A program made the translations under genes and the position numbers. 64,000 nt of DNA. Source: Adiantum capillus-veneris. Lineage: Eukaryota; Streptophyta; Polypodiopsida; Polypodiales; Pteridaceae. Positions 22,975 through 34,819 of this stretch are shown in pieces. How positions within the stretch are numbered: position 1 is the stretch's first letter; every line of letters begins with the position of its first letter. Location of the stretch: positions 26,229,768-26,293,767 of the forward strand of contig CM043948.1 in NCBI GenBank assembly GCA_014529385.2, written 5' to 3'. Below the pieces are notes generated by a model. It did not search any database, was not told the origin of the DNA, and saw only the letters and a program-made list of their open reading frames with translations.

Positions 22975-23160
22975 GGTAGAGAATTATTTAGGATTACGGT
23001 TAGGATTATGATTTATGATAGATATAGATTTTGGATTACGCTTTAAATCTAGGATTTGGATTAGGGTTTAGGTTTATGATGTAGTTTTTATATTTAATCT
23101 TAGCTTTAAGATTATGGTTCAAATGTAAGGTTAGGATGAGGGTTTAGATTCAAGGGTATA
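22975..23160. repeat. Degenerate telomere-like repeat tract
   Basis: Short variants of (T)TTAGGG/GGATTA recur, for example GGATTAGGGTTTAGG near 23056-23071, interspersed with ATGATTTA-like sequence. It is too degenerate to call true interstitial telomeric DNA with confidence. Confidence 0.3.
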
Positions 23161-23241
23161 TGTATACATAGGCTTTAAAATAGATAAAATGTAGAGATAG
23201 AAGATAGAGACTAGCAAGATAGGGTAGAGAGAGCAATAGGA

Positions 23242-23654
23242 GACCTTAGGCAAAAAGACCTGACCTTGAGGTGGGAATCCTACCCAAGCATGCGATGCTT
23301 GTTGGCTTGCTAAGTGTTAGTGGTAACCTTACCCAAAAGCTTGAGGTGTTTCTCACATGCTTAAATGACTAAAGTTCTTGAAGAATTCAATTCAAAGATA
23401 ACTCTCAAGAGCCATGAATGTTTCCATGCTTGATTGACTAAGTCCTTGAAGTATTCCATTCAACCAAATGACTTAATAAGCAATAAAGACACATGTTCAA
23501 ATGATCCTCCGCATATGGCTCTCATGATGTGTTTGAATTCTATTGGATAGGTTTTAAAGGGGTCCAATGAGAATCTAGATAGATAGAAATAAATAATTGT
23601 TCTTTCTCTCAAAAGAGGAAAAAGAGGGCACATGTCCAAATGAAATAATAAAAT

Positions 23655-23690
<36 letters not shown>

Positions 23691-24436
23691 GGACCAAGCA
23701 TAAGAGGGGGGGGTATACTCTCCCACAGACACACACACACATTCTCTCATTGTGGGGAGTGAAAAATGCAAGAGCTTCATCTCCTTCTCCAAGCTTGTTG
23801 AGAAGTGGAGAGCCTACACCAACACTCTTGGCTATGGAATGCAAATCCAACCAAGGGCCATGCTTGAATGCTTAAGCTTGCCATCTTCTTCATCTTCATT
23901 ACTATGCTATTATGCTATGCTAAGCAGGAAGAGTGACGATTAGTGACGAACTATTTCTTTTTCCTATGGATGATTTTTCTTCCTCTTCCCTACCCTCATT
24001 CCCCGCTAGCTCTCCCCACCTTTAAAGGTGTTTGAGGCCTTGGGACTGAGGCTTGGGATAGTTAATGCTTTTTGCAAAGTTTATGTTAAGCTCGTGATGC
24101 ATGAATCTTTCCATCTTCATAGCATCACGAAGGTCACAAGGAACACAAATATTCTATTGTACCAAGTCTCTCTTGATGGGAGAATCTATAATGCAAACAT
24201 CTTTTGGAGGGGGGACCGGCTCCAAGTAAATACGATCCTCAACTATTATCATGTTCTCTAATACTCTCTCTCTTGCAAAAGTAATGTTCTTCATTCCAAG
24301 TTAACTAAGTACTATGTTTATGTTGCTACCATCAATTAAGTTCACCCTTGATGTTCTCAAAGTAATCTCATAAAAAAGCTCATTCTAATTCTCTTAATTC
24401 CGCTATTCTTAAAGTTCATAGGCGATTTCCATTACA
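23242..24436 (+). repeat. 5' LTR of the gypsy element (truncated at its 5' end)
   Basis: It aligns with the 3' LTR part at 42260-42521 from GACCTTAGGCA onward and ends TTACA just before the primer-binding site. The first ~250 bp, represented in the 3' LTR by 36932-37088 and 42169-42259, are missing. It contains a GA array (23661-23689) and a CA tract. Confidence 0.75.
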
Positions 24437-24437
24437 T

Positions 24438-24449
24438 TGGTATAAGAGC
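24438..24449 (+). promoter_or_regulatory. Primer-binding site of the gypsy element
   Basis: TGGTATAAGAGC, one base from the TGGTATCAGAGC sequence complementary to plant initiator Met-tRNA. It starts two bases after the LTR end. Confidence 0.75.
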
Positions 24450-24853
24450 ATTTAGTTTCTCTTTTCTTGCTTAAGAAGAGAGGTCCTTAAGTATCCTATT
24501 AATAGTTGATTTTGTTAGTTATATTAGGGTAAGTGGGATTGGGATCTATTATCGGTTTTATTGAGCCCACTATGTGCGATATGGTGTACACCACCTCGAG
24601 AGCTTTGGTCTTAATAATGGGATCTTTTTAGACTTGCCTATGGATTTACTATTATTGATCCATAAGAAGTCCGAAAGGAGCTATCCCTTGGCAATTTTTC
24701 TATGTTAGACCCATCCCACTACTCTCTATAATTAGTCAATTCGAGGCGTGGGTGTAGATACTTAAGTGCTTATTGTGAAAGGCTAAGAGAAGCAGCAACT
24801 AAGGTTTTGAGTTGCCAAAGAATACACTAAGTAAACACATAAGTATAATTAGC

Positions 24854-26294
24854 ATGGCTGACAATAACCAAGAGAGTAAAATGAACATTGATAACTTTGA
24901 TTTTGCAGACGAAGGTGCTAATGATGATGTCCCCCATGTTTATCAAATATCTTGTTACTAGGTTGCATCAATCTATGAGAAACCCTACTTTGCAAGCTGA
25001 AGTTAATAACTTTGTGCTTATGGGATTTCCCTTCCTCTCGAAGAGGAGAGGGAGCTTAGGAGGCCTCTTTATGAGACCCCCAAAAGAAGACTCTCTCCCA
25101 TACGAGAGGAGGAATCCAAAGAACAAGAAATTAATGAATCCCTATCTTCCTCTAAAGATGTGGCTCCACAAAGATGGCGATCTAGACGATCTCCAACTCC
25201 TCCCATGAGGAAACGGTCAACACACAGTCCTTCTCCTTGTCACTCCGAAAGGGAAGAGAGGAAACAACGAAAGAAAAGGTCAAGAAAGAGGTCACCCTCT
25301 TCTCCTTCTTCTTCACCTTACTCCTCTCCTGACGAAAGCTATGTCTATTCTCCTATAGAATACAAGAGGGGAGGACATGGCAAATCACACCCTGCATGGT
25401 GAAGATCACAAAAACTCAAGAAGTTCAAAGAGGGAGGAAAGAGTATCTCTTTTCTCACCTATGATGGCACCTTTGGTGCCACCGACAAAGTATTGGCCTT
25501 CATTCAACAATTTGATGAGGCCTTTGGAGACAAGGGCTTCATGGAGTCCTTCAATCTACGCCATGTATCTATGCACTTCCAAAAATCGGCTTGTGAATGG
25601 TGGGCTAGACTTTGTGGCAATGGTGAAACCCCAAAGACATGGAAAAGTCTACGAGTTTCCATTATGAAGCAATTCCTTGCAAGCGATGTAGAGGACAAAA
25701 TACTTACCGAATGGTATAGTTTGAAGCTTCTCTCACATGAGTCTATTCACAAATATGTGGACATGTTTTGGGGCTTACATTTCAAGGCTACTGTCTTCCA
25801 AAACATAGACTTTGCTGAGCAAAAGAAATAATTTTATGCGGGATTACCTGAAGAAATGGCTGAGTATGTCAACTCCCAACAGCCTGGTTCTATCACCGAA
25901 GTAATCCACCACACCCTGGTTGCTTCCCGCATCAATTTCCAATAAGGGGCTAGAAGAAATGTCAAACCCATGGAAAAAAAAGACGAAAATGATGCAAAAG
26001 GGGAAACCAATGCCCAAAATTCTTCCCAAGGCACTTTCTACAACAACAACAATAGGTCCAAGGTGAAGGGAGTTTACAAAGGTAAAAACAAACTCTCTCA
26101 TGAAGATCTTGAAGCTTTTCTCAAGGACCGTAAGTGGTTTAAGTGTGGGGAGCAAGGACATGGCTATCGTTCTTGCCCCAAGAGAAATGCTTGCAATGAG
26201 ACTCCTAGGGCTTCCACCATCGAAGCTCCAAAAGAGGATGCTCATTGCAAAAGAATCATCTCTCTCCTATCCTTGGGGAAAGGTAAGGGAGCAT
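24854..26294 (+). pseudogene. Gypsy gag, disrupted
   Basis: It starts MADNNQESKMN at 24854. An early stop near 24959 and frame changes in the charged N-terminal third (RKKRSRKRSPS-like) follow. The gag core reads FLTYDGTFGATDKVLAFIQQ from about 25452 through WWARLCGNGETPKTW and MKQFLASDVEDKI. TAA stops occur at 25829-25831 and 25942-25944, each where glutamine is plausible. The zinc knuckle near 26134-26176 reads WFKCGEQGHGYRSC, with the first cysteine of CCHC replaced by tryptophan. The product would be the capsid/nucleocapsid precursor. Confidence 0.8.
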
Positions 26295-26326
26295 GATGCC
26301 TTCATCTTGTTTGACCTTGGCTCTAC

Positions 26327-26410
26327 TGTTAGGAAATAAGACGTAGCTAAATAGATAATTGAGTAGATTACTTAATGGAGAGAGACAGATTTATATACAC
26401 GAGATTATAG

Positions 26411-26451
<41 letters not shown>

Positions 26452-26522
26452 CACGATATACGTGGTTCACCCAATGTGGGCTACGTCCACGGGAAAGCAG
26501 CCACTCAATGGCTTTAGTACTT
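26327..26522 (-). repeat. Copia-A 3' LTR remnant
   Basis: Apart from one base near the start, one near the middle and the GA-array length, it matches 29681-29870. The LTR carries its own (GA)n (26413-26447 here, 29768-29792 in the other LTR). The join to pol lies at about 26523. Confidence 0.9.
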
Positions 26523-29500
26523 TCTTGAGATAGCTTTATTGTCTTCTTCATCCTGTCCCTTGATATTTTCATACCAAGTATCCTCTTTGCAGCACCTAAA
26601 TCTTTTATTGAAAAAGATTTGGACAGCTCCTCTTTTAGGTCTTTGATGTCCTGCATGTTAGCACTTGCAATCAACATGTCATCAACATACAACATTAGGA
26701 TGATGAATTTTCCATCTCCCAAATTCTCCGTGTAGACGCAGTGATCCGAGTTGCATCTTGTGAATCCATGATCCAACATCCATCGATCAAACTTCAAGTA
26801 CCATTGTCTTGATGCTTGCTTTAAACCATACAAGCTCTTCTTTAATCTGCAAACCATTTTCTCCTTACCTTTTACTTCATACCCCTTTGGTTGAAGCATG
26901 TAGATTTCCTCCTCTAAGTCACTGTGAGGGAATGCCGTATTTACATCCATTTGCTCGAGATTTAGATCATGAGCAGCCACAAGGCTTAAGACAAGCCTAA
27001 TTGAGTTCATTTTTACAACAGGAGAAAATATTTCATTGAAGTCAATACCTTTCTTTTGAGAAAAACCTTTTACCACAAGCTAGACTTGTACCTTTTCTTC
27101 GCACCTTCTTCTTCCTTTAGCTTGTACACCCATTTGTTTTGAAGTGCCCGCTTACCTTTAGGCAACTCAACCAACTCCCATGTTTGGTTGCGATGTAGTG
27201 AGTCCATCTCCACTTGCATGCTCTTCATCCATTCTTCTTTGGATTCATGTTGCATAGCTTCTTGATATGATTCCGGCTCTCCAGAATCTGAGATCAAGAG
27301 ATGGTTGAAGGAAGGAAAAAACCTTTCTGGAGGTCTACTTGCTCTTGTAGATCTTCGGGGAATAGGTTGAGGCTCCTCATTTGGTTGACGTTGTTGCACA
27401 TTGTCACCGTTTGCAGTCCTTGAGTCTTCACCGTCCTCAAGCTCCATGTACTCATCACCTGTTTCTTTTGTTTGTTTTCTTTCCAAGTAATCTTTGTACA
27501 TATTTTGTTTGTTAAAAATTACATCCCTACTCCTTAAGATTTTACCATCTTCAGGATTCCATAGGCGATACCCAAAGTCTCCTTCTCCATAGCCAATGAA
27601 GAAACACTTTTTGGACTTTGCATCTAACTTTGATCTTAGGCTTCTATCTATGTGCATGAAAGCCTCATACCCAAACACTTTGAGAAATGCATAATTCACC
27701 GGTTTACCTGTCCATGCCTCTTCTGGAACTCCCCCATCCAATACCGTTGAGGGTGACCGATTGATTAAGTACACAGATGTACTTACAGCTTCCGCCCAAA
27801 GCTCAAGCGGTAGGCCTGCATGTAGCCGGATGCTTCGTGCTCGTTCCATGATTGTCCTGTTCATCCTTTCCAAAATCCCATTTTGTTGAGGTGTTCTTGG
27901 GGTTGTCCTTTGCCTCCGAATGCCATTGCTAGCACAAAAGCTTTCAAAAGCTTGGCTGCAATATTCACCTCCATTGTCGGATCTGAGGAATTTAACCTTG
28001 GTACCTGTTTCATTCTCCACAAAGGCTTTCCACCTTTGAAATATGGAAAATACATCGGATTTATTCTTCATGACATAAACCCATGTTTTTCTAGTCGCAT
28101 CGTCTATGAATGTTACATAGTACAATGACCCACCAAGTGATGGTGTACTTGCAGGACCCCAAACATCAGAATGAACCAACTCAAGTTTTTTATTTTTTCT
28201 TTCATTTCTTGATTTTTGAAATTTTACCCTCTTTTGTTTACCATAAACACAATCTTCACAGAACTCTAAGTCCACTTCTTTCAAACCTGGTAGAAGCTTC
28301 TTTGTTTGAAGGATTTGCATTCCTTTGGCACTCATATGCCCAAGTCGGTAGTGCCACACCGCACTGTCAACTTCTGTAGTTGCTGCACAAGCTGAAGGTT
28401 GCGTGCTAACAGTACACAAGTAAAGTGTACCGACTTTTTCACCCTTGGCAGCCACCAAAGATCCCTTTGAGATCTTCCACCGTTTGTTTCCGAATGCAAT
28501 GTTGTGACCTTCATTGTCCAATTGTCCTGTAGAGATCAAATTTTTGCGAAGAGAAGGAACATGCCTAACATCTTTAAGCTTCCATTCATTTCCGTTAGCA
28601 GTTTTGACAGAAACTGTGTCTTTGCCGACAATCTCACAAGCTTCATCATCTCCCAAGTATACATACCCAAAATTACCTTTGGTGTAGTCTTGGAAATGTT
28701 TCATGTGTGGTGTCGCATGGAATGAAGCCCCGGAATCTACTATCCAGGAATTAGACACATTGTCTAATGAGAGAATTAGAGCATCTTGCTCTACTTTACC
28801 TGCCACATTGGCCTCCGATGTTGGCTTGTTGTCTTGAGACTCTGTCTCCTTCTTCTTCTTGGACCAGCAATCCTTCTTGACGTGGCCCTTCTTGCCGCAG
28901 TTCCAACATTCAAGAACTGACTTTGTGCGTGACTTGCTCCGCCTTGAGCGATCACGACCCTTTTGGTTTTTGAACCTCTCCTTAAGCCTTCCTCTTGTTT
29001 CCACTGATAGTGCAGCACTTGATGATTCTCCTGTGCTTCTCCTTCGCATTTCCTCGCTTAGGAGAACACCCACAACATCATCAAACTTAAGAGTATTTAT
29101 GTCAGAGATAGAATTACTTACAGCCATCACAAGGCTGTCCCAACTATCCGGTAGAGATGATAGTATCAGGAGAGCTCGCACTTCGTCATCGAAATTGATT
29201 TTCATTGATCGAAGTTGACTTATGTTTGTGTTAAAGTCATTTAAGTGTTCTGCAATCGAACCATTCTCTGCCATCTTTAGATTGAACAAGCGCTTCATAA
29301 GAAATACCTTATTCGATGCCGATGGTTTCTCGTAGAAGTCGTCAAGTGACTTCATCAAGTCCTCCGTGGTCTTCATCTCCAAAACATTGAAGGCCATCGT
29401 TAACGCCAAGCTTAACCGGATTGTTCCCAGTGCCTTTCGATCAAGGACAATCCATGCTTCATCTGCCATTGTTGCGGGCTTCTTCGCAAGACCGCCTAGT

Positions 29501-29616
29501 GGCAAATAGAGGTCCTTCTGGTAGAGATAGTCTTCAATCTGCATCTTCCAATGTTGGTAGTTTTTGCCGTTGAACTTCTCAATCTTGAGCTTCCCTTCCT
29601 CCGCCATAACTCCCAC
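26523..29616 (-). pseudogene. Copia-A gag-pol, near-intact with one frameshift, lacking RNase H
   Basis: The start MGVMAEEGKLKIEKFNG at 29616 opens an 848-residue frame. It has gag (UBN2-like, to about residue 225), CWNCGKKGHVKKDC knuckle, protease WIVDSGASFHAT, GAG-pre-integrase (WHYRLGHMSAKG), and integrase with DVWGPAST, FLRSDNGGEY and TPQQNGILERMNR (D-D-E). RT begins NQTWELVELPKGKRALQNKW. A single-base loss near 27075 shifts to the frame 27076-26523, which continues VVKGFSQKKGIDFNEIFSPV, MDVNTAFPHSDLEEEIYM and YVDD (26679-26690). It ends at KTIKLSQE. All steps of copy synthesis except RNase H are represented. Confidence 0.95.
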
Positions 29617-29668
29617 TCAATTCAAGGAATCCTTTCCTTGAGATAATTTAGCTACGAGCAAACCTTGC

Positions 29669-29678
29669 TCTGATACCA
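29669..29678 (-). promoter_or_regulatory. Primer-binding site of copia-A
   Basis: The plus strand reads TCTGATACCA, the complement of TGGTATCAGA, two bases inside the 5' LTR edge at 29681. Confidence 0.85.
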
Positions 29679-29680
29679 GT

Positions 29681-30485
29681 TGTTACGAAATAAGACGTAG
29701 CTAAATAGATAATTGAGTAGATTACTTAATGGAGAGAGACAGATTTATATACACGAGATTATAGAGTAGAGAGAGAGAGAGAGAGAGAGAGAGTACACAC
29801 GATATACGTGGTTCACCCAATGTGGACTACGTCCACGGGAAAGCAGCCACTCAATGGCTTTAGTACTTCAAAACAAGAAGTGGTTTAAAAAGGGATTATA
29901 CCCTTAATGGAGCTCCCGCCTTGCTTCACTCTCACCACCTCACACTCACCTTGTTGCATCAACTTCACACTATGAAATGTGTGTAGAAATGGCCTCCTTT
30001 TATAGTCCAAAAGGGCTACCCTCTCTTATGAGAGACAGCCATGTGTAGCCGCCCTTGTGCGAATAAGTCCAAATCGGACCCTCCAATCCGCCCATGTGTG
30101 GCCGCCCTTGAGAAGACAAGTCCGCTTTTGAATTCAGCCACTGGCCATTGAATTCGGCCACCGGCCACCGGCCATTGACTTCCGACCACCAGCCACCGAC
30201 CATTGAATTCCGACCACCGGCCATCGGCCATTGACTACCGGCCACCGACCAACCGACCGGTTGTTTTCCGACCACTTTACGGCCACCGTCCGGCCATAAT
30301 ATTCCGGTGAGAAAAAAAGTCTCGGGGGCCTTTAAAGTTGCCCCTGATTCTTGTCCATGAAAATTTTGGTTTCCGGTGAGTGATTTTCCTTCATGCACGA
30401 TGGCTTCTCCTCATAATGGGGGCCTTACAAATGTGCGCTTTTACCATGGAAAATTACAAGGGTAAATCAGGCTCCATACTTAACA
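29681..30485 (-). repeat. Copia-A 5' LTR (805 bp)
   Basis: It runs from TGTTACGAAAT to CTTAACA on the plus strand. It contains a GA array (29768-29792) and a GC-rich minisatellite of CCGGCCA/CCGACCA variants at about 30131-30298. The only full copy of this LTR in the window. Confidence 0.85.
30131..30298. repeat. Minisatellite inside the copia-A LTR
   Basis: Degenerate ~25-bp units built on GGCCACCGGCCATTGAATTC. Translations across it (WPVAGG-like) are repeat artefacts. Confidence 0.7.
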
Positions 30486-30490
30486 TCTAC

Positions 30491-31490
30491 TCACAACTTC
30501 ATATCAATGGAGTTGGCCACCAAGTTGAACATTCAAGCTTTTGAGATGGGAGATATTGTAAGGACTGACAGAGCTTTCAAAGGACAACAAGCCTCCGTTA
30601 CTCCCTTGATTGGGAAGTTAAGGCTTCATGTCCAAAGCTATGTCGACAAAGAAAACTTTTTCATCTCTCCTCTTCAACATGAGGATGCTATCCTAGGGGT
30701 GCCATGGTTTGATCACATGGCTGCCAACATGAATCTCCCTAAAAGGAGAATCTACTTCACCTATAGGGGAAAGAACATGTATATAGATGCTAATGAGTCT
30801 TGTCGTAGTATACCATGCCTTTTGGTATACCTAGTCATGCCTTTTGGCTTGACCAGTGCACCTGCCACATTCAATTGTTTGATGGAGAAAATATTTAGAC
30901 CCTACTGCAAGTTCACTGGAGTGTTCTTTGATGATATCATCATCTTCTCCAAGTCCTTGGAGGAACACTAGCAACATCTCCAAGTGATTTTTCAAGCATT
31001 GAGAGAGAACAAGCTTTTTCTCAACGAAAAGAAAAGAAAATTTTTCCTTCAAGAGATTCAATACTTAGGCCATATCATCTCTTAAGCTGGTATCCATATG
31101 GATCCATTGAATTTAGAGGCAATAAAAACATGGCCTAATCCAAGGAATCTACATGAGCTAAGAAGCCTTATTGGTATGTGTGCATACTATAGACGCTTCA
31201 CAGCAAAATTTTCTCAAAAAGCAGGACCATTACATGACTTAACAAAGAAGAACATTAAGTATTCATGGGTTGCTAGGGAGCAAAAAGCTTTTGACAAGTT
31301 CAAAGAGAAGCTTACCTCTCAACCAGTCCCCATGCTTTCGGATCTCTCAAAGCCACTTGAGGTCCAATGTGATGCTTGTGGTGATTGCCTTGGAGTAGTC
31401 TTGCTTCAAGAAGGGCATGCCATATCATATGAGAGCCGAAGGCTCAATACAGATGAACAAGGGGCATTTATGAGAAAGAGATTTTAGCTG
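30491..31490 (+). pseudogene. Gypsy protease, partial RT and start of RNase H
   Basis: Joined to 26309-26326, the frame reads [18 protein letters not shown], the retropepsin active-site region with D-L-G in place of the usual D-S/T-G, then [22 protein letters not shown] is entered abruptly at [20 protein letters not shown], followed by the catalytic FFDD (30924-30935). The RT segment before MPFGL (fingers and first catalytic Asp) is missing. TAG near 30969 and TAA near 31083 interrupt the frame. LRSLIGMCAYYRRF and CDACGDCLGVVLLQ mark the connection and RNase H. The frame is cut near 31620 by copia-B. Confidence 0.85.
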
Positions 31491-31619
31491 TTCTACATGC
31501 CCTAGACACATGGAAGCACTATTTATTGGGGATTCATTTTACGAACATACCATCAAAGTCTCAAGTACTTCATGACGCAAACAAAGCTTTCCGACAAACA
31601 AATGAGGTGGGAAAATTTT

Positions 31620-33537
31620 CTTTCCAATTTTTTGAATTTTTTGCTTCATCAAAAGATAGAGGCTCCTCAACATCATGTAAACTAGACACAGCCAAAGCAT
31701 AACAATCTGATGCATAAGATGCATGGCGAGAGCCTGAACGAGTACAACTAGACAAAGTTGCATCCAATTTATTGTCACGCAAAGTGTGCACCAGCCATTT
31801 TGGCATACCTCTAGCCTGCTTATTTTCAGCCCTTTCCTCATCAAGTACATCATGTACATCTACATCAGTAATAGGCTGATCTAGAACATTTTCAGAAACC
31901 CCCATAGGCTGTACATTTGCCTCATTGGAACTTACATTCGTATTTCCACCACTGAAAAGAGGCAACAAAGTGTCATAAATGTCCTGTGAGCTTACACTAG
32001 TGTCTCTAGTACATGACAGCAAGGGCTGAACATAATCTTCCACAAACACTACATCTCGTGAAACCAGAATACGTTTTGTTTGTGGATGATACAACCTGTA
32101 ACCTTTGCTTTCAGAAATATAACCAACAAAAATACATTTGACAGCCTTATCATCCAATTTTCTGCGCTGCACTTGTGGCACCAAAGCATATGCCAAACAG
32201 CCAAAAACACGCATGTGCTCAATAGAAGGCTTTCTATCATGCCATTCTTCATATGGAGTAATAGATTGCAAAGCTTTCGTAGGACACCTATTAAGTACAT
32301 AAGTGGCACACATGATGGCCTCAAGCCAAAAAGAATGCGGCAAAGCTTGACTTTTGACCATACATCTTGCCATTTCTGTCAGTGAGCTGTTTTTCCACTC
32401 AGCAACACCATTTTGCTGAGGTGTATAAGGCACTGTACATTGGTGTTTTATCCCACGACTAGCCAGAAATGCATTAAATTCATGACACATATACTCCCCC
32501 CCTCGATCGGAACGGAGGGTGCCCATAGTACATTTCAAGACATTTTCAGCCATAGCCAGAAATTGTTTGAAGCACATAAAAACTTCGGACTTCACTTTAA
32601 GGGGAAATACCCATGCATGCCTGGAGTAATCATCAATGAAAGTCACGAAGTACAGGTAATTGCCCAAGGACGGAGTTTGCATGGGCCCACAAACATCACT
32701 ATGCACAAGCTGCAACCTGCATGTGGCCCGAACTGAACCATCCTTTGGAGATTTAGAACGCTGCATCTTACCCAAAATACAGCCTTCACAAACATGTTTG
32801 ACAGGTGCTTCAAGAGGTGGCAAAGAAGCAACCATATCAGATTTCTCCAAACGCAGCAAACTGGAAAAATTCAGATGATCAAAACGTGCATGCCAAAGTT
32901 TTGCATCTGAAATAGCCCTTGAATATGCAACAGCATTTGCAAAATTTTGTCCACACTTGTCATAAAAAGTGAGCTTATACAACCCACGGCACAAAAGCCC
33001 AGATGCAACAATTTCATCACCAAAACTGAGATCATGAACTGTACATCTGTCATCCACAAATTTCGCTACAAGTCCAAGTCTAGCAAGTGCGGATACAGAC
33101 AAGAGATTCTTCTTGATCCCAAGTACATAAAGTGCATCAACAAGTGTGAAGGAACTGCCATTAGCAGCAGTGAGCACAATCTTTCCAACTCCTTGAATTG
33201 GATAAGAGGCGTTGTTGGCACAAGTGATTGAATTCCCATGAGGGACAGACTCGAGAGAGGTAAACAATTCACGATGTGAGTTAATGTGCTTTGTAGCACC
33301 ACTGTCGAAATACCACACATGTGAATCTGCAGCAACTGACAAGCATGTATCATGGACAGCAGGATTGTAAGTGCAGTCCGCGCTAAAAGCCCATTCTGCA
33401 TCAACATCAGCAACACAGTCTCCTTTCACAGAAGACTCAACAATGGCTGCATTTGTAGTGGAACCAGCATTTGCAGTGGAACCACCCTCTTTCTTCTTAG
33501 CCTCTTTGGCCTTCAAATTAGGACACGACTTGATCAA
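31620..33537 (-). pseudogene. Copia-B protease-integrase polyprotein fragment
   Basis: A long frame (33537 to the breakpoint) starts after the gag knuckle and reads WYFDSGATKHINS (protease, D-S-G), LWHARFDHLNFSSLLRL with CEGCILGKMQRSKS (GAG-pre-integrase), then integrase: LVHSDVCGPMQTPSLG, LRSDRGGEYMC and TPQQNGVAEWKN (D-D-E with W for the usual R after E). The C-terminal GPF/KKC-type region reads KCIFVGYISESKGYRL. It stays open for over 600 codons, so decay is mild apart from the truncation. Confidence 0.9.
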
Positions 33538-34461
33538 GTGATCATTGGCTTTACAATAATGGCAACGGATCTTCTTTTTGCCCTTATCACCATAATTGCC
33601 AGATGAAGTACTGCCAGCAGAAGCATTAGGAACAAAATTTTTGCCACTCGCAGTAGAACCATAAGAAGTGGCTGCATTGCTGTTACCACCCTTTCTTTGA
33701 GAAGCAATAAAAGCCTATTCAACTGCACGCTGTCTAGTCCTGTTTTTTCTGGAAAGTGACTCTTGCAATAGCAATGTGCATAATGCATCAAACTTGACAA
33801 CTTCAGGATTTCCTTGGGTCATAAGTCTCCAAGTACTAGCAAAAGTCTGGTAGGAATCTGGTAAGGCATCAAGAACAGTCTGCACAAGGGAACTGTCTGA
33901 AATGACTTCACCTTCAAAAATAAGCTGCTCATTGATATCCTTGACACTAGCAAGGAAAGTGTCCATATCATCTTCCTCATGCAAAATCTTCGACTCCAGC
34001 TCTTTACGCAGTAAAGCAATTTTAGCCTCATTGCGGCTTGCATAAAGACCTGCTAAAATATCCCAAGTCTGTTTTGCAGATTTTGCTGAACGGATGTGAG
34101 GAACAATGGTGCGCTTCACAGACAACGCAATCAATGCATGAGCCTGCACATCCTTAACATCCCAACGAGCTTGTTCTGTCGTAGGCAAAACAACTCTAAC
34201 AGCTTCAATCCTTGCAGCAAGACCTGCAACATCCTCAACATCGCCTACATCCTCAGAACCAGGACGTACATCAACATCCTCAACATCGCCTACATCCTCA
34301 GAACCAGGACGTACATCAATGCCCTACACAATGTTCCAGACACCTTTGACACAAGAACATGTTGCATCATATAAGCCCACATAGGGTAGTTGTCCCCATC
34401 CAACCTGTCCTCAACAGCAAACATCTTGAACACATCTGTGTTGTTGTTGTCAGCCATGGTA
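33538..34461 (-). pseudogene. Copia-B gag, with a frameshift and an expanded internal repeat
   Basis: It starts MADNNNTDVFKMFAVEDRLD near 34461. The main body, 34188-33715, reads ALSVKRTIVPHIRSAKSAKQ and TWDILAGLYASRNEAKIALL, typical of copia gag (UBN2 family). A 38-bp segment (CATCAACATCCTCAACATCGCC to GAACCAGGACGTA) is duplicated in tandem at about 34228-34316. Frames are not continuous through to the knuckle (CHYCKANDHLIKSC-like near 33540). Confidence 0.75.
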
Positions 34462-34819
34462 AATGCTGCACCTGATGTGAAAACTGCCCAAAAATAGGAG
34501 AAACGGAGTGGGAACAACCTGTGCTATATAGCACAAATTGTAGAAGACTATAAGGCACCTGTTATGCAGAAAATGGCACTGACAGAAATTCTACACAAAA
34601 TGACGAAATAGCCTGTGCAGTACTGCCTGTAGTGGAAACGGAGGCCGAAATGAGCCCAAATCAAAATTCTGAATAGAGCGAGCTCTTCGAGCACGTCCAA
34701 AAGTTTTGTTGACCTGCGAACGCTCGCCAAAGCTCACTGAAATCGGAGAAAGTGAGCAGGCGTGTGCTGGAGCAGCTAGCGACTAAGCCCGGGAGGACGT
34801 GACCTGCTCTGATACCAAT

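Larger units (their letters stand above)
26327..30485 (-). mobile_element. Copia-A, Ty1/copia element, internally deleted at its 3' end
   Basis: The element is flanked by TCTAC at 26322-26326 and 30486-30490. Its 5' LTR is 29681-30485 (TG...CA on either strand), followed by the PBS complement at 29669-29678. The 3' LTR is reduced to 26327-26522. RNase H, the polypurine tract and the U3 part of that LTR are deleted. Retained LTR parts are almost identical, which suggests a recent insertion. It sits in the gypsy protease DxGST motif, and the gypsy reading frame resumes cleanly beyond it. Confidence 0.95.

Noticed and set aside
30000-30398. Trp/Gly-rich ORF in the copia-A LTR
   Set aside because: It arises from a GGCCACCGGCCATT-type minisatellite in the LTR and is not a conserved gene.
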